The notes under the pieces were generated by a model. It was not told where the DNA came from, did no database searches, and was given only the letters and a program-made list of their open reading frames with translations. A DNA stretch of 64,000 bases from Variovorax ginsengisoli (lineage in GTDB: Bacteria > Pseudomonadota > Gammaproteobacteria > Burkholderiales > Burkholderiaceae_C): positions 248,001 through 312,000 of the forward strand of contig NZ_JAUJZH010000002.1 in the NCBI RefSeq assembly GCF_030486595.1. Reading direction: 5' to 3'. A program made the translations under genes and the position numbers. Shown piece after piece: positions 52,446 through 61,711 of the stretch. How positions within the stretch are numbered: position 1 is the stretch's first letter; each line of letters starts with the position of its first letter.

Positions 52446-52889
52446 ATGTTCAAGAAAATCCTGGTCGCCACCGATGGTTCCCCGCTGTCCGAAAAGGCGG
52501 TCGAGAGTGCCATCGAAATGGCGCGTCATCACAGCGCCGAACTGGTCGTCTTCACGGTGGCGCGCCGGCCGCCCAAGAGCTACATGGATGGCTCGACGGT
52601 GCGTGAGTCGGTGGAAAGCGAGAGCATCGACAAGCAGCGCCAGGAGAACGCACAGGCCCTGGTGGCTGCGATCGGCGAGCGGGCCCGCGGGCGCGGCGTC
52701 TCCTGCCATCCGCTGGTGGCCCATTCAAGCCAGGTCGCCGAATCGATCATTGCCGCAGCCGGCAACCAGGCCTGCGACCTGATCGTGATGGCCTCGCACG
52801 GCCGCAAGGGCCTCGGCCGGCTGCTGATCGGCAGTGAGACCCAGCACGTGCTGACCCATTCCACCCTGCCGGTGCTGGTGCTCCGATAG
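52446..52889 (+). CDS. Universal stress protein (UspA family)
   Basis: A 147-residue canonical Usp: MFKKILVATDGSPLSEKAV at the N-terminus and the full ATP-binding motif ASHGRKGLGRLLIGSETQHVL followed by PVLVL. It is a stress-survival protein, here with its own FNR box. The next gene starts six bases after its stop, so they are probably cotranscribed. Confidence 0.94.
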   Translation: MFKKILVATDGSPLSEKAVESAIEMARHHSAELVVFTVARRPPKSYMDGSTVRESVESESIDKQRQENAQALVAAIGERARGRGVSCHPLVAHSSQVAESIIAAAGNQACDLIVMASHGRKGLGRLLIGSETQHVLTHSTLPVLVLR

Positions 52890-52895
52890 CGCCGG

Positions 52896-54164
52896 ATGAG
52901 CGAGGATTCCGATCAAGTACAGGTCGCCGCCGAGCGACTCGGGGCGCTGGCCGGCGCCTCCGGCCTGCGGCGCTGGACGCTGGCGGGCCGCGAACTGCTG
53001 CCGGTGGTGCAGGGCGGCATGGGCGTCGGCGTGTCGGCCGGGCGGCTGGCCGGCACCGTGGCCGGGCTGGGCGGCATCGGCACTGTGTCGTCGGTCGACC
53101 TGCGCCGCCTGCACCCGGACCTGTGGGCCCGGACCGCCAACATCGAGGCCGACCCCGATGCCGGTGCGCGCATCGACGCCGCCAACCTCGAGGCGCTGGG
53201 CCGCGAGATCAAGAAGGCCCGGCAGCTCGCCGGCGGCCGCGGCCTGGTCGCGGTCAATGTCATGAAGGCGCTGACCGCCTACGAGGCGCAGGTGCGGCAT
53301 GCGATGGCCTGCGGCGCCGATGCGCTGGTGGTCGGCGCCGGCCTGCCGCTGGACCTGCCCGACCTGGCACGCGAGCACCCCGGCGTGGCGCTGATCCCGA
53401 TCCTGTCGGACGCGCGCGGCGTGCAGCTGGTGGTGCGCAAGTGGGAGAAGAAGGGCCGGCTGCCCGATGCCATCGTGATCGAGCATCCGCGGCTGGCGGG
53501 CGGCCACCTTGGCGCCGCCAGGGTCGGCGACCTGAACGACCCGCGCTTCGAGTTCGACGTCGTGCTGCCGCAGGTGCAGGCCTTCTTCAGGACCGCGGGC
53601 ATCGAGGGCCGCATACCGCTCATTGCCGCCGGCGGCATCGAGCGCCTGGATGACATCCGCCGGCTGCAGTCGCTCGGCGCCTCGGCGGTGCAGCTCGGTA
53701 CCGCCTTCGCGGTGACCACCGAATGCGATGCCGACCCGGCCTTCAAGCGCGTGCTGGCCGATGCCGCGCCCGAGGACCTGGTCGAGTTCACCAGTGTCGC
53801 CGGCCTGCCGGCGCGCGCGGTGCGCACGCCCTGGCTCGACAAGTATCTGCGGCTGGAGCCGCGGCTGATGGCCAAGGTCCACCGTGAAACAGCCTGCACC
53901 ATGCGCTTCGATTGCCTGGCGCATTGCGGGCTGCGCGACGGCACGCCGGGCTGGGGCAAGTTCTGCATCGACAAGATGCTGGGCCACGCGCTGGCCGGCC
54001 GCACCGGGCAGGGGCTGTTCTTCCGCGGCGCGGGGCGGCTGCCCTTCGGCCGCGAGATCCGGCCGGTGCTGGAATTGATGCAGTGGCTGCTGGGCGGCCT
54101 GCGTGCGCAGCCGGGGCCCGGAGCGGCCGCATTGCGGCGCGCCGCTGCTGACCACGCCGGTTGA
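52896..54164 (+). CDS. Nitronate monooxygenase / 2-nitropropane dioxygenase family flavoprotein
   Basis: A 422-residue FMN protein of the NMO family. VVQGGMGVGVSAGRLAGTVA is the N-terminal FMN-binding segment. The middle has GADALVVGAGLPLDLP, HPRLAGGHLG and IAAGGIERLDDI, then GASAVQLGTAFAVTTECDA. The C-terminal third carries a Cys cluster (CTMRFDCLAHCGLRD...KFCID) seen in the longer NMO subgroup. It is in the low-oxygen regulon after a Usp gene. Substrate uncertain; enoyl reductase-like members also exist. Confidence 0.85.
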   Translation: MSEDSDQVQVAAERLGALAGASGLRRWTLAGRELLPVVQGGMGVGVSAGRLAGTVAGLGGIGTVSSVDLRRLHPDLWARTANIEADPDAGARIDAANLEALGREIKKARQLAGGRGLVAVNVMKALTAYEAQVRHAMACGADALVVGAGLPLDLPDLAREHPGVALIPILSDARGVQLVVRKWEKKGRLPDAIVIEHPRLAGGHLGAARVGDLNDPRFEFDVVLPQVQAFFRTAGIEGRIPLIAAGGIERLDDIRRLQSLGASAVQLGTAFAVTTECDADPAFKRVLADAAPEDLVEFTSVAGLPARAVRTPWLDKYLRLEPRLMAKVHRETACTMRFDCLAHCGLRDGTPGWGKFCIDKMLGHALAGRTGQGLFFRGAGRLPFGREIRPVLELMQWLLGGLRAQPGPGAAALRRAAADHAG

Positions 54165-54216
54165 AGCCGACGCAGCGATACGACACGCGGAACGGCTTGG
54201 CGAAACACTGTGTTGC

Positions 54217-54233
54217 ATGTGAACCAGTCACAT
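54217..54233. promoter_or_regulatory. CRP-like palindrome upstream of the GAF-like gene
   Basis: ATGTGA and TCACAT are perfect inverted halves around five bases. A true CRP site has a six-base spacer, so the binding protein is uncertain. It lies 70 bases before the ATG at 54303. Confidence 0.3.
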
Positions 54234-54302
54234 TTGCAGCGCTTGGTCTTTATAGTCATTCAGCTCCTCGGCCGGAGACGAGGGGGCTACAGAAGGAGAC
54301 AC

Positions 54303-54770
54303 ATGAACCCGTCCGAACGAATGCTCGGTCATTTCTCGGCATTGCTGGCCAGCCAGGGCCCGGAGGCGGCCTTGCGCTACTTGAACAGCGGCGTGCCCCA
54401 TCGCTACAGCGCGGTGTACCGCTTCGAAGGGGAACTGCTGCGCAATGTGCTGCTGGAGGACAAGAGAGGACAAATGCGTCCCGAGTACCTCATCGCCGTG
54501 CCCTTCAAACAGAGCTTTTGCCAGTTCGTCCTCCGGGATCAGGCCTTTCGCACCAACGATTCCACGCACGACGACCGGCTGGTCGGGCATCCCTATCGCG
54601 GTGTCGTCGTCTCGTACCACAGCGTCCCGGTGTTGGACGAGCACGGCACGTTGTGGGGCACCATGAGCCACTTCGACATGAGCAGCCATCCGTTGGAAGA
54701 CTCGGAGTTCGCGCTGCTGCAGGACGCGGCAGGTGCCTTGACCAGGTATCTCCCTTGCCTGGCAGATTGA
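54303..54770 (+). CDS. GAF-domain-like sensory protein
   Basis: A 155-residue single-domain protein. YSAVYRFEGELLRNVLLEDKRG, FCQFVLRDQAFRTNDSTHDDRL and YHSVPVLDEHGTLWGTMSHFD follow the GAF-fold pattern of small ligand sensors. No output domain. AGAAGGAGACAC precedes the ATG. It is convergent with the large cyclase-AAA gene, 33 bases away, and could modulate that protein; this is only suggested by position. Confidence 0.72.
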   Translation: MNPSERMLGHFSALLASQGPEAALRYLNSGVPHRYSAVYRFEGELLRNVLLEDKRGQMRPEYLIAVPFKQSFCQFVLRDQAFRTNDSTHDDRLVGHPYRGVVVSYHSVPVLDEHGTLWGTMSHFDMSSHPLEDSEFALLQDAAGALTRYLPCLAD

Positions 54771-54803
54771 GGCTGCCATCGGGAGCGCGCGGACGACGCA
54801 AGT

Positions 54804-57800
54804 TCAAATCGCCCGATGCCCGGCATGCGGGGGCGAGTGAGATGCTCCTCGTCGCGTCTCGATGCGGCGAATCCAGGTGATGGCATGCTGGGCGGCTGCC
54901 ATTCCTGTGGCCTCCGCAAGCAGCCGCTCCCGTGTGTTGCGATCGACATCCAGCAGCATGGCCCTCTGCGCAAGCAGCACACTGCGAAACAGGTTCTCGC
55001 CGCTGCGATCCATGCGCCCGAGGTGCAGGTCCAGTTCGGCCAAGGCTTCGTCGCTGCGGCCCATGTCGACCAGCAGTTCCGCCCTGAGGCTCGCGAACCA
55101 GGATTGCCAGTTCTCGAACCCCGTGGCCTGCCACAGGCGGATTCCGGCCTCCATGTCGTCCAGCCCGGCAGCGGTTTGTCCGTCGCGCGCCGTCGCCCAG
55201 CCGCGCGAGATGCGGGCCAACCCCATGAATTCCGAGAATCCCGTCTGTGTGCAGAAGTCGATGCACTGTTGCGCGAACTTCCGCGCGACGCCCGGCTGGT
55301 TGCGCAATACCGCGATGGAGCAATTGGCCGCCATCGAAAAGCCCAGCGTGTGCGGCTGGTTCCCACGGGCGGCCAACTCATGGGCGTCCTGGACGTGCCG
55401 GCCTGCGAGTTCTTCGTCGCCGGTGATCAGGGTGGCGAGCGCGAGATAGAAGCGGCCGAACACGCCGAAGTCCATCAGGTAGACCGGGTAGAGCGAGGCA
55501 TGGCGCTGCGGGTCGTAGCAGGCCACCGAGCGCTCCAGGTGTGCGCGCGCTGCACGGACGTCGCCCAGGCTCAGCTTGATCATGCCGCTCATGTTGTGCG
55601 CGGCGATGGTGGCTTCGGCGTCGTCGCGCCTGAGTTCGGCGACTTTCAACAGGTCTTCGGCAAGCCATCGCGCGGTCTCGAGTTCGGCGCGGCCCCAGTG
55701 ATAGAGGCAAAGGCCGTAGGTCACCGGGAACTGGCGCGGCGCGCCGGGCAATTCGTGGCACAGCGTGAATGCGCGTCGCTGGACATCCCTGAAGGCTTCG
55801 CTGCCGGGGCCGGCCAACACCATGGTGGTGGGCCCGAGTGTGGACAGGAGAGACAGCTCCGCTTCGCTGCGCTCGTGGCCGGCCGGCGCGGCGGCCACCA
55901 CGGAGACCCCTTCCGACAGGTGCGCGGCGGCTTCGCGAGGAGCGCCCCGCCGCAGGGCCTGCTCGCCCGCCTGGAGGAAATAGCGGCCCGCTTCGAGCGG
56001 CCTGAGCGCGCGCGACAGGTGGCGCGCAGCGACCTCGGGCTGGCGTTCGATCATGTTGGTGAATTCGCTTGTCAGCAAGTCCGCGAGCCTCCCGTGCAGG
56101 ACGGCGCGGGTCTTGACGATCATCGAGCCGTAGGCCGCGTCTTCGATCAATGCGTGCTTGAAGGCAAGTCGCTCGCCCTGGACATCGACCCGCAGCAGCA
56201 GGCCGGCACGGAGCATGGCTTGCAATGCCTCGTTGAAGGAGGCCGGGTCCATGCCGGCCGCACCGTACAGCAGGCGCCGGCTGAACTCGTGCCCGATCAC
56301 CGCTGCGACCTGGGCCAGCCACTTGCCACCGCCCAGGCGATCGAGCCGCTCCATCAGCAGGTCCATCAGCGTGTCGGGGACCTCCGGCTGCCGAGCGAGG
56401 GCGCCGCACCGGCGGCTGCGGGAATCCAGAACCATCCGCGTCATTTCCTCGAGGAACAGGGGCACGCCGTCGCTGCGCCGGATGATCGTTTCGACGTCCG
56501 CCGCCGACAGCGCCATGCTGGCCGCCATGTTGGCCACCACATCGCGCGACGCCTGCTCGTCGAGGCGCCCGAGGCGGATGAGCAAAGGCTGCGCCGCGAG
56601 TTCGCAAGGGCGTTCGGGCCTGCTGGTCAGCACCACGAGCATCGGCACGCGCTGTGCGGTCGCCAGCAGCTGGTCGAGCAGGGCGAACGATGTCGGGTCC
56701 ATCCAATGCAGATCCTCCACGATGAGCAGCAAGGGGGCCTGCTCGGTGGCGAGTCCCATGAAGTACCGGCACAGCACGTTGCGTGTCATCTGCAACTGCG
56801 CCACGGGCGGCAGGTCGAGTGGTGGGTCGCCACTGGCTCCGTCGACCGCCACCAAGGAGGCGATGAGCCTGCGATCCAGCTCGGCGCCGATGCCGGCGAC
56901 GGCCAATTGGGCGTCCAGCTTCTCGACCAGCAACGCCTGCGTGTCTTCCCGCGCGAAACCTGCCGCCCGCACAAGGTGTTGAACCACGGGCCGCAGCATG
57001 CTGTTGGAATGGAACGGCGAGCATTGCAGGCGCACCGTCGTGTGAGCCACGGAGGCGATCTGCTGGTCGAACCCCGAAGCCAGTCGCGACTTCCCGAGTC
57101 CGGGTTCGGCGACCACCATGACGCTCTGGATGCGGCGGCTCGTCGCGGCCAGGGTCCAGCGCGCCTTGAGGTTCGCAAGATCGGCTTCCCGGCCCACCAG
57201 CGGGATCTTCGTGTCATGGCCCCGCCAGGCCGAACGCCCGTCCGGCTCCCCTGCGCCCGTGACTGCGGTGAGTCGCACAGGCTCGTCGAATCCCTTGAGC
57301 TCGAAGTCGCCAAGGTCCTGGTACTCGAACTGGGCGCCTGCGATGCGGCGCGTGCCGGGCGCGATGGTGACCTGCCCCGGACGCGCCACAGCCTGAATGC
57401 GAGCCGCGAGATTGGGCGTGCTTCCGGCAATCGCGAGGCCCTCCCTTGCGCCCACCGCGACCAGGCCGGTCGCGATGCCGACGCGCACTTGCACCGGCGT
57501 CGCGATGCCGCAGGAGTGCTGCAGCCGGCCGGCCTCTTCGACGATCGCCAGGCCCGCATGCACCGCGCGCACCGCGTCGTCTTCGCTTGCGAGCGGATAG
57601 CCGAAATAGACATCGGCGCCGTCGCCGACGATCCGGGCGACGTGACCGCCGAAGTCCTGCGCGACGCGACCCATCAGGTCGCCGAATGCAGACAGCACGT
57701 CCAGCACGTCTTCCGGGTCGAGCCGTTCCGCGAGGCTTGTCGAGCCGACCACGTCGCAGAAGAGCACCGTCATCTGGCGGCGCGTCACACGCGAGGTCCC

Positions 57801-57857
57801 GTTCGCGGGCGTGCGCCGGTCGGTGCCTGGTTCGGACACGACGTCATTCGATGCCAT
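54804..57857 (-). CDS. Class III nucleotide cyclase - AAA ATPase - TPR signalling protein
   Basis: A 1017-residue cytoplasmic protein. The N-terminal cyclase domain (residues 30-200) has both metal Asp motifs, TVLFCDVVGSTSLAE and RIVGDGADVYFGYP, so it may make cAMP or cGMP. A STAND-type AAA domain follows with Walker A VVAEPGLGKSRLA and Walker B LLLIVEDLHWMDPTSF. The C-terminal 450 residues are helical repeats of TPR type. GCAAGGAGCATCGCC precedes the ATG. Such proteins act as signal-dependent regulators. It lies downstream of the haloperoxidase-like gene on the same strand. Confidence 0.88.
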   Translation of the reverse strand: MASNDVVSEPGTDRRTPANGTSRVTRRQMTVLFCDVVGSTSLAERLDPEDVLDVLSAFGDLMGRVAQDFGGHVARIVGDGADVYFGYPLASEDDAVRAVHAGLAIVEEAGRLQHSCGIATPVQVRVGIATGLVAVGAREGLAIAGSTPNLAARIQAVARPGQVTIAPGTRRIAGAQFEYQDLGDFELKGFDEPVRLTAVTGAGEPDGRSAWRGHDTKIPLVGREADLANLKARWTLAATSRRIQSVMVVAEPGLGKSRLASGFDQQIASVAHTTVRLQCSPFHSNSMLRPVVQHLVRAAGFAREDTQALLVEKLDAQLAVAGIGAELDRRLIASLVAVDGASGDPPLDLPPVAQLQMTRNVLCRYFMGLATEQAPLLLIVEDLHWMDPTSFALLDQLLATAQRVPMLVVLTSRPERPCELAAQPLLIRLGRLDEQASRDVVANMAASMALSAADVETIIRRSDGVPLFLEEMTRMVLDSRSRRCGALARQPEVPDTLMDLLMERLDRLGGGKWLAQVAAVIGHEFSRRLLYGAAGMDPASFNEALQAMLRAGLLLRVDVQGERLAFKHALIEDAAYGSMIVKTRAVLHGRLADLLTSEFTNMIERQPEVAARHLSRALRPLEAGRYFLQAGEQALRRGAPREAAAHLSEGVSVVAAAPAGHERSEAELSLLSTLGPTTMVLAGPGSEAFRDVQRRAFTLCHELPGAPRQFPVTYGLCLYHWGRAELETARWLAEDLLKVAELRRDDAEATIAAHNMSGMIKLSLGDVRAARAHLERSVACYDPQRHASLYPVYLMDFGVFGRFYLALATLITGDEELAGRHVQDAHELAARGNQPHTLGFSMAANCSIAVLRNQPGVARKFAQQCIDFCTQTGFSEFMGLARISRGWATARDGQTAAGLDDMEAGIRLWQATGFENWQSWFASLRAELLVDMGRSDEALAELDLHLGRMDRSGENLFRSVLLAQRAMLLDVDRNTRERLLAEATGMAAAQHAITWIRRIETRRGASHSPPHAGHRAI

Positions 57858-57884
57858 GGCGATGCTCCTTGCCAGGGCGCCGGC

Positions 57885-59210
57885 CTACGGACTGGCCGCC
57901 GTGAAGTGTTCCCGGAGCAACTGCTGGACCACCTTTTCGCCCAGCGCGCGGCCATGCACGGTCGCGGTGCGGAAATGCATGCCGCCATGGATGCGAGCCT
58001 GTTGCACGTTCTCGTTCATCGCTTCCACCGAGTCGAATGGATGCGTGGTTCCGGTCACGGTGCTGTTGAAGGCGAACTGGACGCGGCTCGTTCCGAACGC
58101 CTGGCGAAGACTCTCCCCCAACGCGCCGGTATTGCACGCATGGGCGGCCGGGTATTCGGGGTGGTTGGGCGTGGTCACCACCGGCGTCCATTGCGCGTCC
58201 GGCTCGGTCGCTGCATTGCCGTCTGTGTCGGCCAGCCTGATGGCAGTGGTCGGACGCCAGAAGTTGAAGTGGTACTTCGATTCGAAGCAGGCGGTCGAGG
58301 CATCGGCCAGCCCAACCCACAGCATGGCCATCAGCCGGGCGTTCTCCATCAGGCTCGGCTTGCTGGTGGCGAACTGGCGCAGATTGCGGGTCCAGAAGAC
58401 CGGCGGCGCCTCGGTATGGAAGCGCGCGTTCTCGGTCTGCGCGGCGCTGCGCCGCGCGCTGCCGGCGCTCCCCATGGCCATGGTTTCCTTCACGTCGGCA
58501 GCGTAGGCATCGCTGTCGAGCGCCGGTGGGCCGCTGGCGCGAAACTGGTCAGCGGCCCTGAGCGAGAACGGGCGCAGGTAAGGGCGCGTCAGCGCCACCG
58601 GATTGACGCCTCGGAACTGCCCGGGGGCCGTGCCTGGCACATAGGCCGGAACCGGCGTCCAGCGGCCGTCATCGGCCCGCTGCGCCAGGACCTTGCGGGC
58701 GACTTCCGCACCGAATCGCACGGCCGCTTGCGCGTCCGCATCCGCGGCGGCAATCGCCGCGTCGTACGTGGACTGGTACCTGGCGGAACGCGATGGGAAC
58801 AGCGTCGACAGAACGGTGTACGCCGCGCCATGCACGGCGTAGTCCTGAGGCAGCGAGCCGCGTGCGGGATCGTCCGGCATGGCCACCATGAATGGGCGGT
58901 AGGCCTTCGTGATGGCGGCGAGCGCGTCGTAGATGGCCACATTCAACGTCGCCAAGTCGGCGTCGTAGAGGGGCTGACGCTCTTCGGGTGTGCCGCTCGA
59001 GGCTGCCGGCACCGTGATCGTGTCGGCGGCCGTCTTGTTCCAGAGGTCGACCGGGTTGGGACCCATCGAGGTGATGGTGACGGGCTTGTCCTGTGCGACC
59101 GGAACGAAGGCCGGGCTCCCGCCTCCGCCACCGCCACCGCATGCCACCACGCCGGCCGTCGAGATGCTGATGGCCGCCACCAGCGCACGGAGATTGTCTC
59201 TGCGGTTCAT
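57885..59210 (-). CDS. Vanadium-dependent haloperoxidase-like (PAP2) lipoprotein
   Basis: A 441-residue exported protein. The lipobox VVAC puts the lipidated Cys at 24, followed by seven Gly. The C-terminal half has the haloperoxidase/PAP2 pattern: KYHFNFWRPTTAIR (Lys, Arg), HPEYPAAHAC (His) and RIHGGMHFRTATVHG (Arg, His). In place of the classic PSGH it reads PAAH, a variant I recall in bacterial members. It could be a haloperoxidase or an acid phosphatase at the outer membrane. A strong GGAGGGAAC site precedes the ATG. It is 120 bases downstream of the LytTR regulator. Confidence 0.85.
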   Translation of the reverse strand: MNRRDNLRALVAAISISTAGVVACGGGGGGGSPAFVPVAQDKPVTITSMGPNPVDLWNKTAADTITVPAASSGTPEERQPLYDADLATLNVAIYDALAAITKAYRPFMVAMPDDPARGSLPQDYAVHGAAYTVLSTLFPSRSARYQSTYDAAIAAADADAQAAVRFGAEVARKVLAQRADDGRWTPVPAYVPGTAPGQFRGVNPVALTRPYLRPFSLRAADQFRASGPPALDSDAYAADVKETMAMGSAGSARRSAAQTENARFHTEAPPVFWTRNLRQFATSKPSLMENARLMAMLWVGLADASTACFESKYHFNFWRPTTAIRLADTDGNAATEPDAQWTPVVTTPNHPEYPAAHACNTGALGESLRQAFGTSRVQFAFNSTVTGTTHPFDSVEAMNENVQQARIHGGMHFRTATVHGRALGEKVVQQLLREHFTAASP

Positions 59211-59330
59211 CGAAGTTCCCTCCTGGTTCGGGCCGGCCGCGATCGCGGCCGGACAGGGACATTGTTCGAGTTGGCTCTGGAGGCCGCTCGCGTTTGCGAC
59301 GAACGCGGCGAAGGCATGACGAATGCGCCG

Positions 59331-60089
59331 CTACATCGATCGAAACAGGTGCTCGTGTGCCTCGCTCACAGCCAGTGTCTCGCTGCGCTGCTTGAGCTTG
59401 AGGTGCACATGGCCCCTGAAGTCCCTGGATACGCCGGCGATCGCGTTGGCGTTGACGATCGTCGAACGGTGCACCAGCCAGAACTGCGAAGGGTCGAGTT
59501 GCTCCAGCAATTCCTTGAGTGAGCGGCGGATCAGCGACTCGCCATCAGCCGTGATCACCAACGTGTACTTCGATTCGGCCCTGAAGTAGCAGATCTCGTC
59601 GACAGTAATGATCCTGACGTCCTGGCCCTGCGATGCATTGATCCATCGCAGGTGATCGCGTACCGGCCTGGCCGCTGCAAGCTCGCGCAACAGCATGTCC
59701 AGCGAAGGCGGGGCGCTGCCGAGGCGCTCCTTCACGCGCCGAATTGTCTGCGACAGGCGCGGCAGATCATAGGGTTTGAGGACATAGTCGACGGCACCTT
59801 GTTCGAACGCGGCCACGGCGTAGGCGTCGTAGGCGGTGACGAAGACGACATGGCTGCGCCCCTGGATCTGGCGCGCGATGTCGATGCCATTGAGCCCCGG
59901 CATCTCGATATCGAGGAATACGACGTCGGGCACGTGCCTATCCAGCGCCAGCAAGGCCTCCAGGCCGTTGCCAGCACTGGCTTCGATATTCAGGTCCGGC
60001 CAGAGGTCGCGAAGATGCGCTTGCAGCTCTTCGCGCAGCACGTCCTCGTCCTCGGCGACCAGGGCGGTGTGGCGGCGCATGGCGCTCAT
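59331..60089 (-). CDS. LytTR-family response regulator
   Basis: A 252-residue regulator. The receiver has the acidic pair (VAEDEDV), the acceptor Asp in VVFLDIEMPGLNG, Thr in FVTAYD and Lys in LKPYDLP. A linker leads to the LytTR DNA-binding domain (IITVDEICYFRAESKYTLV..., FWLVHRSTIVN). It overlaps the cupin stop by ATGA and is the last gene of the two-kinase operon. Start ATG 60089 chosen for that overlap; an ATG at 60080 is possible. Confidence 0.93.
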   Translation of the reverse strand: MSAMRRHTALVAEDEDVLREELQAHLRDLWPDLNIEASAGNGLEALLALDRHVPDVVFLDIEMPGLNGIDIARQIQGRSHVVFVTAYDAYAVAAFEQGAVDYVLKPYDLPRLSQTIRRVKERLGSAPPSLDMLLRELAAARPVRDHLRWINASQGQDVRIITVDEICYFRAESKYTLVITADGESLIRRSLKELLEQLDPSQFWLVHRSTIVNANAIAGVSRDFRGHVHLKLKQRSETLAVSEAHEHLFRSM

Positions 60090-60529
60090 CCAGTCTTCTT
60101 CTTGGAGTCCTCGCCCGACTTCAGTTCGACCAGAAGGGCTCGCGAATCCTTGCCCGAGATGTTCTCGACCATGTGCGTCTCCGCCTCGCTCCAGAATACG
60201 CGACCCAGCTTGGCCTCCTTGATCTCTACCTTGCCGTCGGGCAATGTCAACCGCGCCTTCGTGTCGGACAGGACGACCGTGAGATGGGGTGGATGCGAAT
60301 GCATCCCGGTGCCGCATACGCCCATGCCCGGTCGGCTGTTGAACTCGAGGACACGCAGCTTGTCGTTCTCGAATGCCACCCGGTAGGCGCGGGGTTGGAT
60401 CTTTTCTGCATCCTGCGCGTGCGCGGATTCGCCGATAGCCAGAGTGGGCAACAGGGCCAGCAGCATCCGCCGCATGGTGTCCACGTCGCGAAATTCCTCG
60501 GGCAGCGCATTGAGAGGGTCATCGCTCAT
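60086..60529 (-). CDS. Cupin-fold protein inside the LytS/LytTR operon
   Basis: A 147-residue protein. GMHSHPPHLTVVLSD supplies the His residues of a cupin motif, and KLGRVFWSEAETHMVENIS the second motif. An internal hydrophobic stretch (MRRMLLALLPTLAIGESAHAQ) looks like a signal peptide, but the strong AAAGGAG site lies before ATG 60529 (MSDDPLNALP), eighteen codons upstream. So either an export start at about 60475 or a cytoplasmic form is used. It sits between the second kinase and the regulator and may sense a ligand for them. Confidence 0.72.
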   Translation of the reverse strand: MSDDPLNALPEEFRDVDTMRRMLLALLPTLAIGESAHAQDAEKIQPRAYRVAFENDKLRVLEFNSRPGMGVCGTGMHSHPPHLTVVLSDTKARLTLPDGKVEIKEAKLGRVFWSEAETHMVENISGKDSRALLVELKSGEDSKKKTG

Positions 60530-60547
60530 TTCTGGCTCCTTTCCGGG

Positions 60548-61711
60548 TTAATGAATCAGGATGGGTTGGCGAATCGGATCCATCTCCGGCGCGGCCTCGA
60601 TGGCATTGGGCATCGCGACGGGCGGCGCCGCGCCAGAGCGAAGCGTGAAGGTGGTCGTTTCCCTGGAGGCATCGACCTCGACGTCGATCGCGGCATCGGC
60701 GCCCCACGTCGCACGCAAGCCGGCGAGCATGCGTTCTTCCAGCAACCGTACCAAGGAAGGCTCCGCGGCCCGATTCACCTGAATCACGATGCGCCGTGCA
60801 ACACCTTCCAGATGGGCACTTACCGACCACGCCGGGCGCGGCGAAGGGCTCCCGCGCAGTTCCTCGAGCGTCGGCAACAGCAGCTGTGGCGGAAATGGGA
60901 TGCGCCTGATGTCCTCGCCCTGCAGGTCGATCGCCCATCGCCCTCCGCCTGGATGGAGTTCATCTTGGAGATGGGCGCTGGCGCGAAGGATGAAGCATTC
61001 CGCCTCGAGCGTGGAGCTGTTGCTGCGAAGTCCCGGCATGAGACTGCGCAGAAGCGCGACGAGCCGGTCAAGCAGGCGGTCCGCGGCCACGGGATCATGA
61101 CCGTAGCGGTCCTGAATGACTTCCATCACGTGCAGCAAGAAGCTCGGATCGATCTGTCTCTGCAGCATCTGCAGCTGGGCCTGTTCGACCGCCTTCTCGC
61201 TTTGATGACGCGCAAGTTCCGCACGCCCGAGCATGCTGCGCGTTCGGGCAGCCCGGACGCTCAGGACATAGACGGGCGTAAACGTCGCTGCGATAAGAAG
61301 TGTCTCCCACGTCGTGTATGCCCACGTGCCGATGATGTGATGCGCTTCGCATGGTGCCTCCAGGCTTGGGAACATGACACCGAGGGCCCTGAGGTAGCCA
61401 AGGCGGCAAGCCGCTGGGACAAGGACTATCGCGATCAGCACTCCCCATCCCAGGGCAAGGACGACTGCTGCAACGATCAGCCTGGATCCGAGGTGCCGCT
61501 CGGCCCACATCACGCAGAACGCCATGCCCATGCCAGTGATGAACCATTGAACAAAGACCATCGACGCTACCGACAGCCACGTTGCGAATCCAAAGCTGGA
61601 GATGGGCAATACCGCCACCTCGACGATCCACGTCGCCACGCCCCAGATTGCAGAAAGGGAAAGAGAGCGCCGCCAGCCGCCATCATCCGATCCGCTCTTC
61701 CATTGGGTCAT
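60548..61711 (-). CDS. Degenerate LytS-type histidine kinase (phospho-His replaced by Ser)
   Basis: A 387-residue membrane protein with about four helices (residues 20-155) and a LytS-like cytoplasmic part. The dimerisation/acceptor motif, normally NPHFLFN, reads DPSFLLH with Ser190 in place of the histidine. The C-terminal region shows no clear N or G boxes. It probably cannot phosphorylate itself, and may act as a sensor or an inhibitor for the intact kinase encoded just before, with which it overlaps by ATGA (61708-61711). The downstream cupin gene starts 18 bases later. Confidence 0.77.
   Translation of the reverse strand: MTQWKSGSDDGGWRRSLSLSAIWGVATWIVEVAVLPISSFGFATWLSVASMVFVQWFITGMGMAFCVMWAERHLGSRLIVAAVVLALGWGVLIAIVLVPAACRLGYLRALGVMFPSLEAPCEAHHIIGTWAYTTWETLLIAATFTPVYVLSVRAARTRSMLGRAELARHQSEKAVEQAQLQMLQRQIDPSFLLHVMEVIQDRYGHDPVAADRLLDRLVALLRSLMPGLRSNSSTLEAECFILRASAHLQDELHPGGGRWAIDLQGEDIRRIPFPPQLLLPTLEELRGSPSPRPAWSVSAHLEGVARRIVIQVNRAAEPSLVRLLEERMLAGLRATWGADAAIDVEVDASRETTTFTLRSGAAPPVAMPNAIEAAPEMDPIRQPILIH

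Noticed and set aside
53870..53900. A partial parS-like sequence (ACCGTGAAACA) in the nitronate monooxygenase gene.
   Set aside because: Only one half-site matches; the other half of the palindrome is absent.
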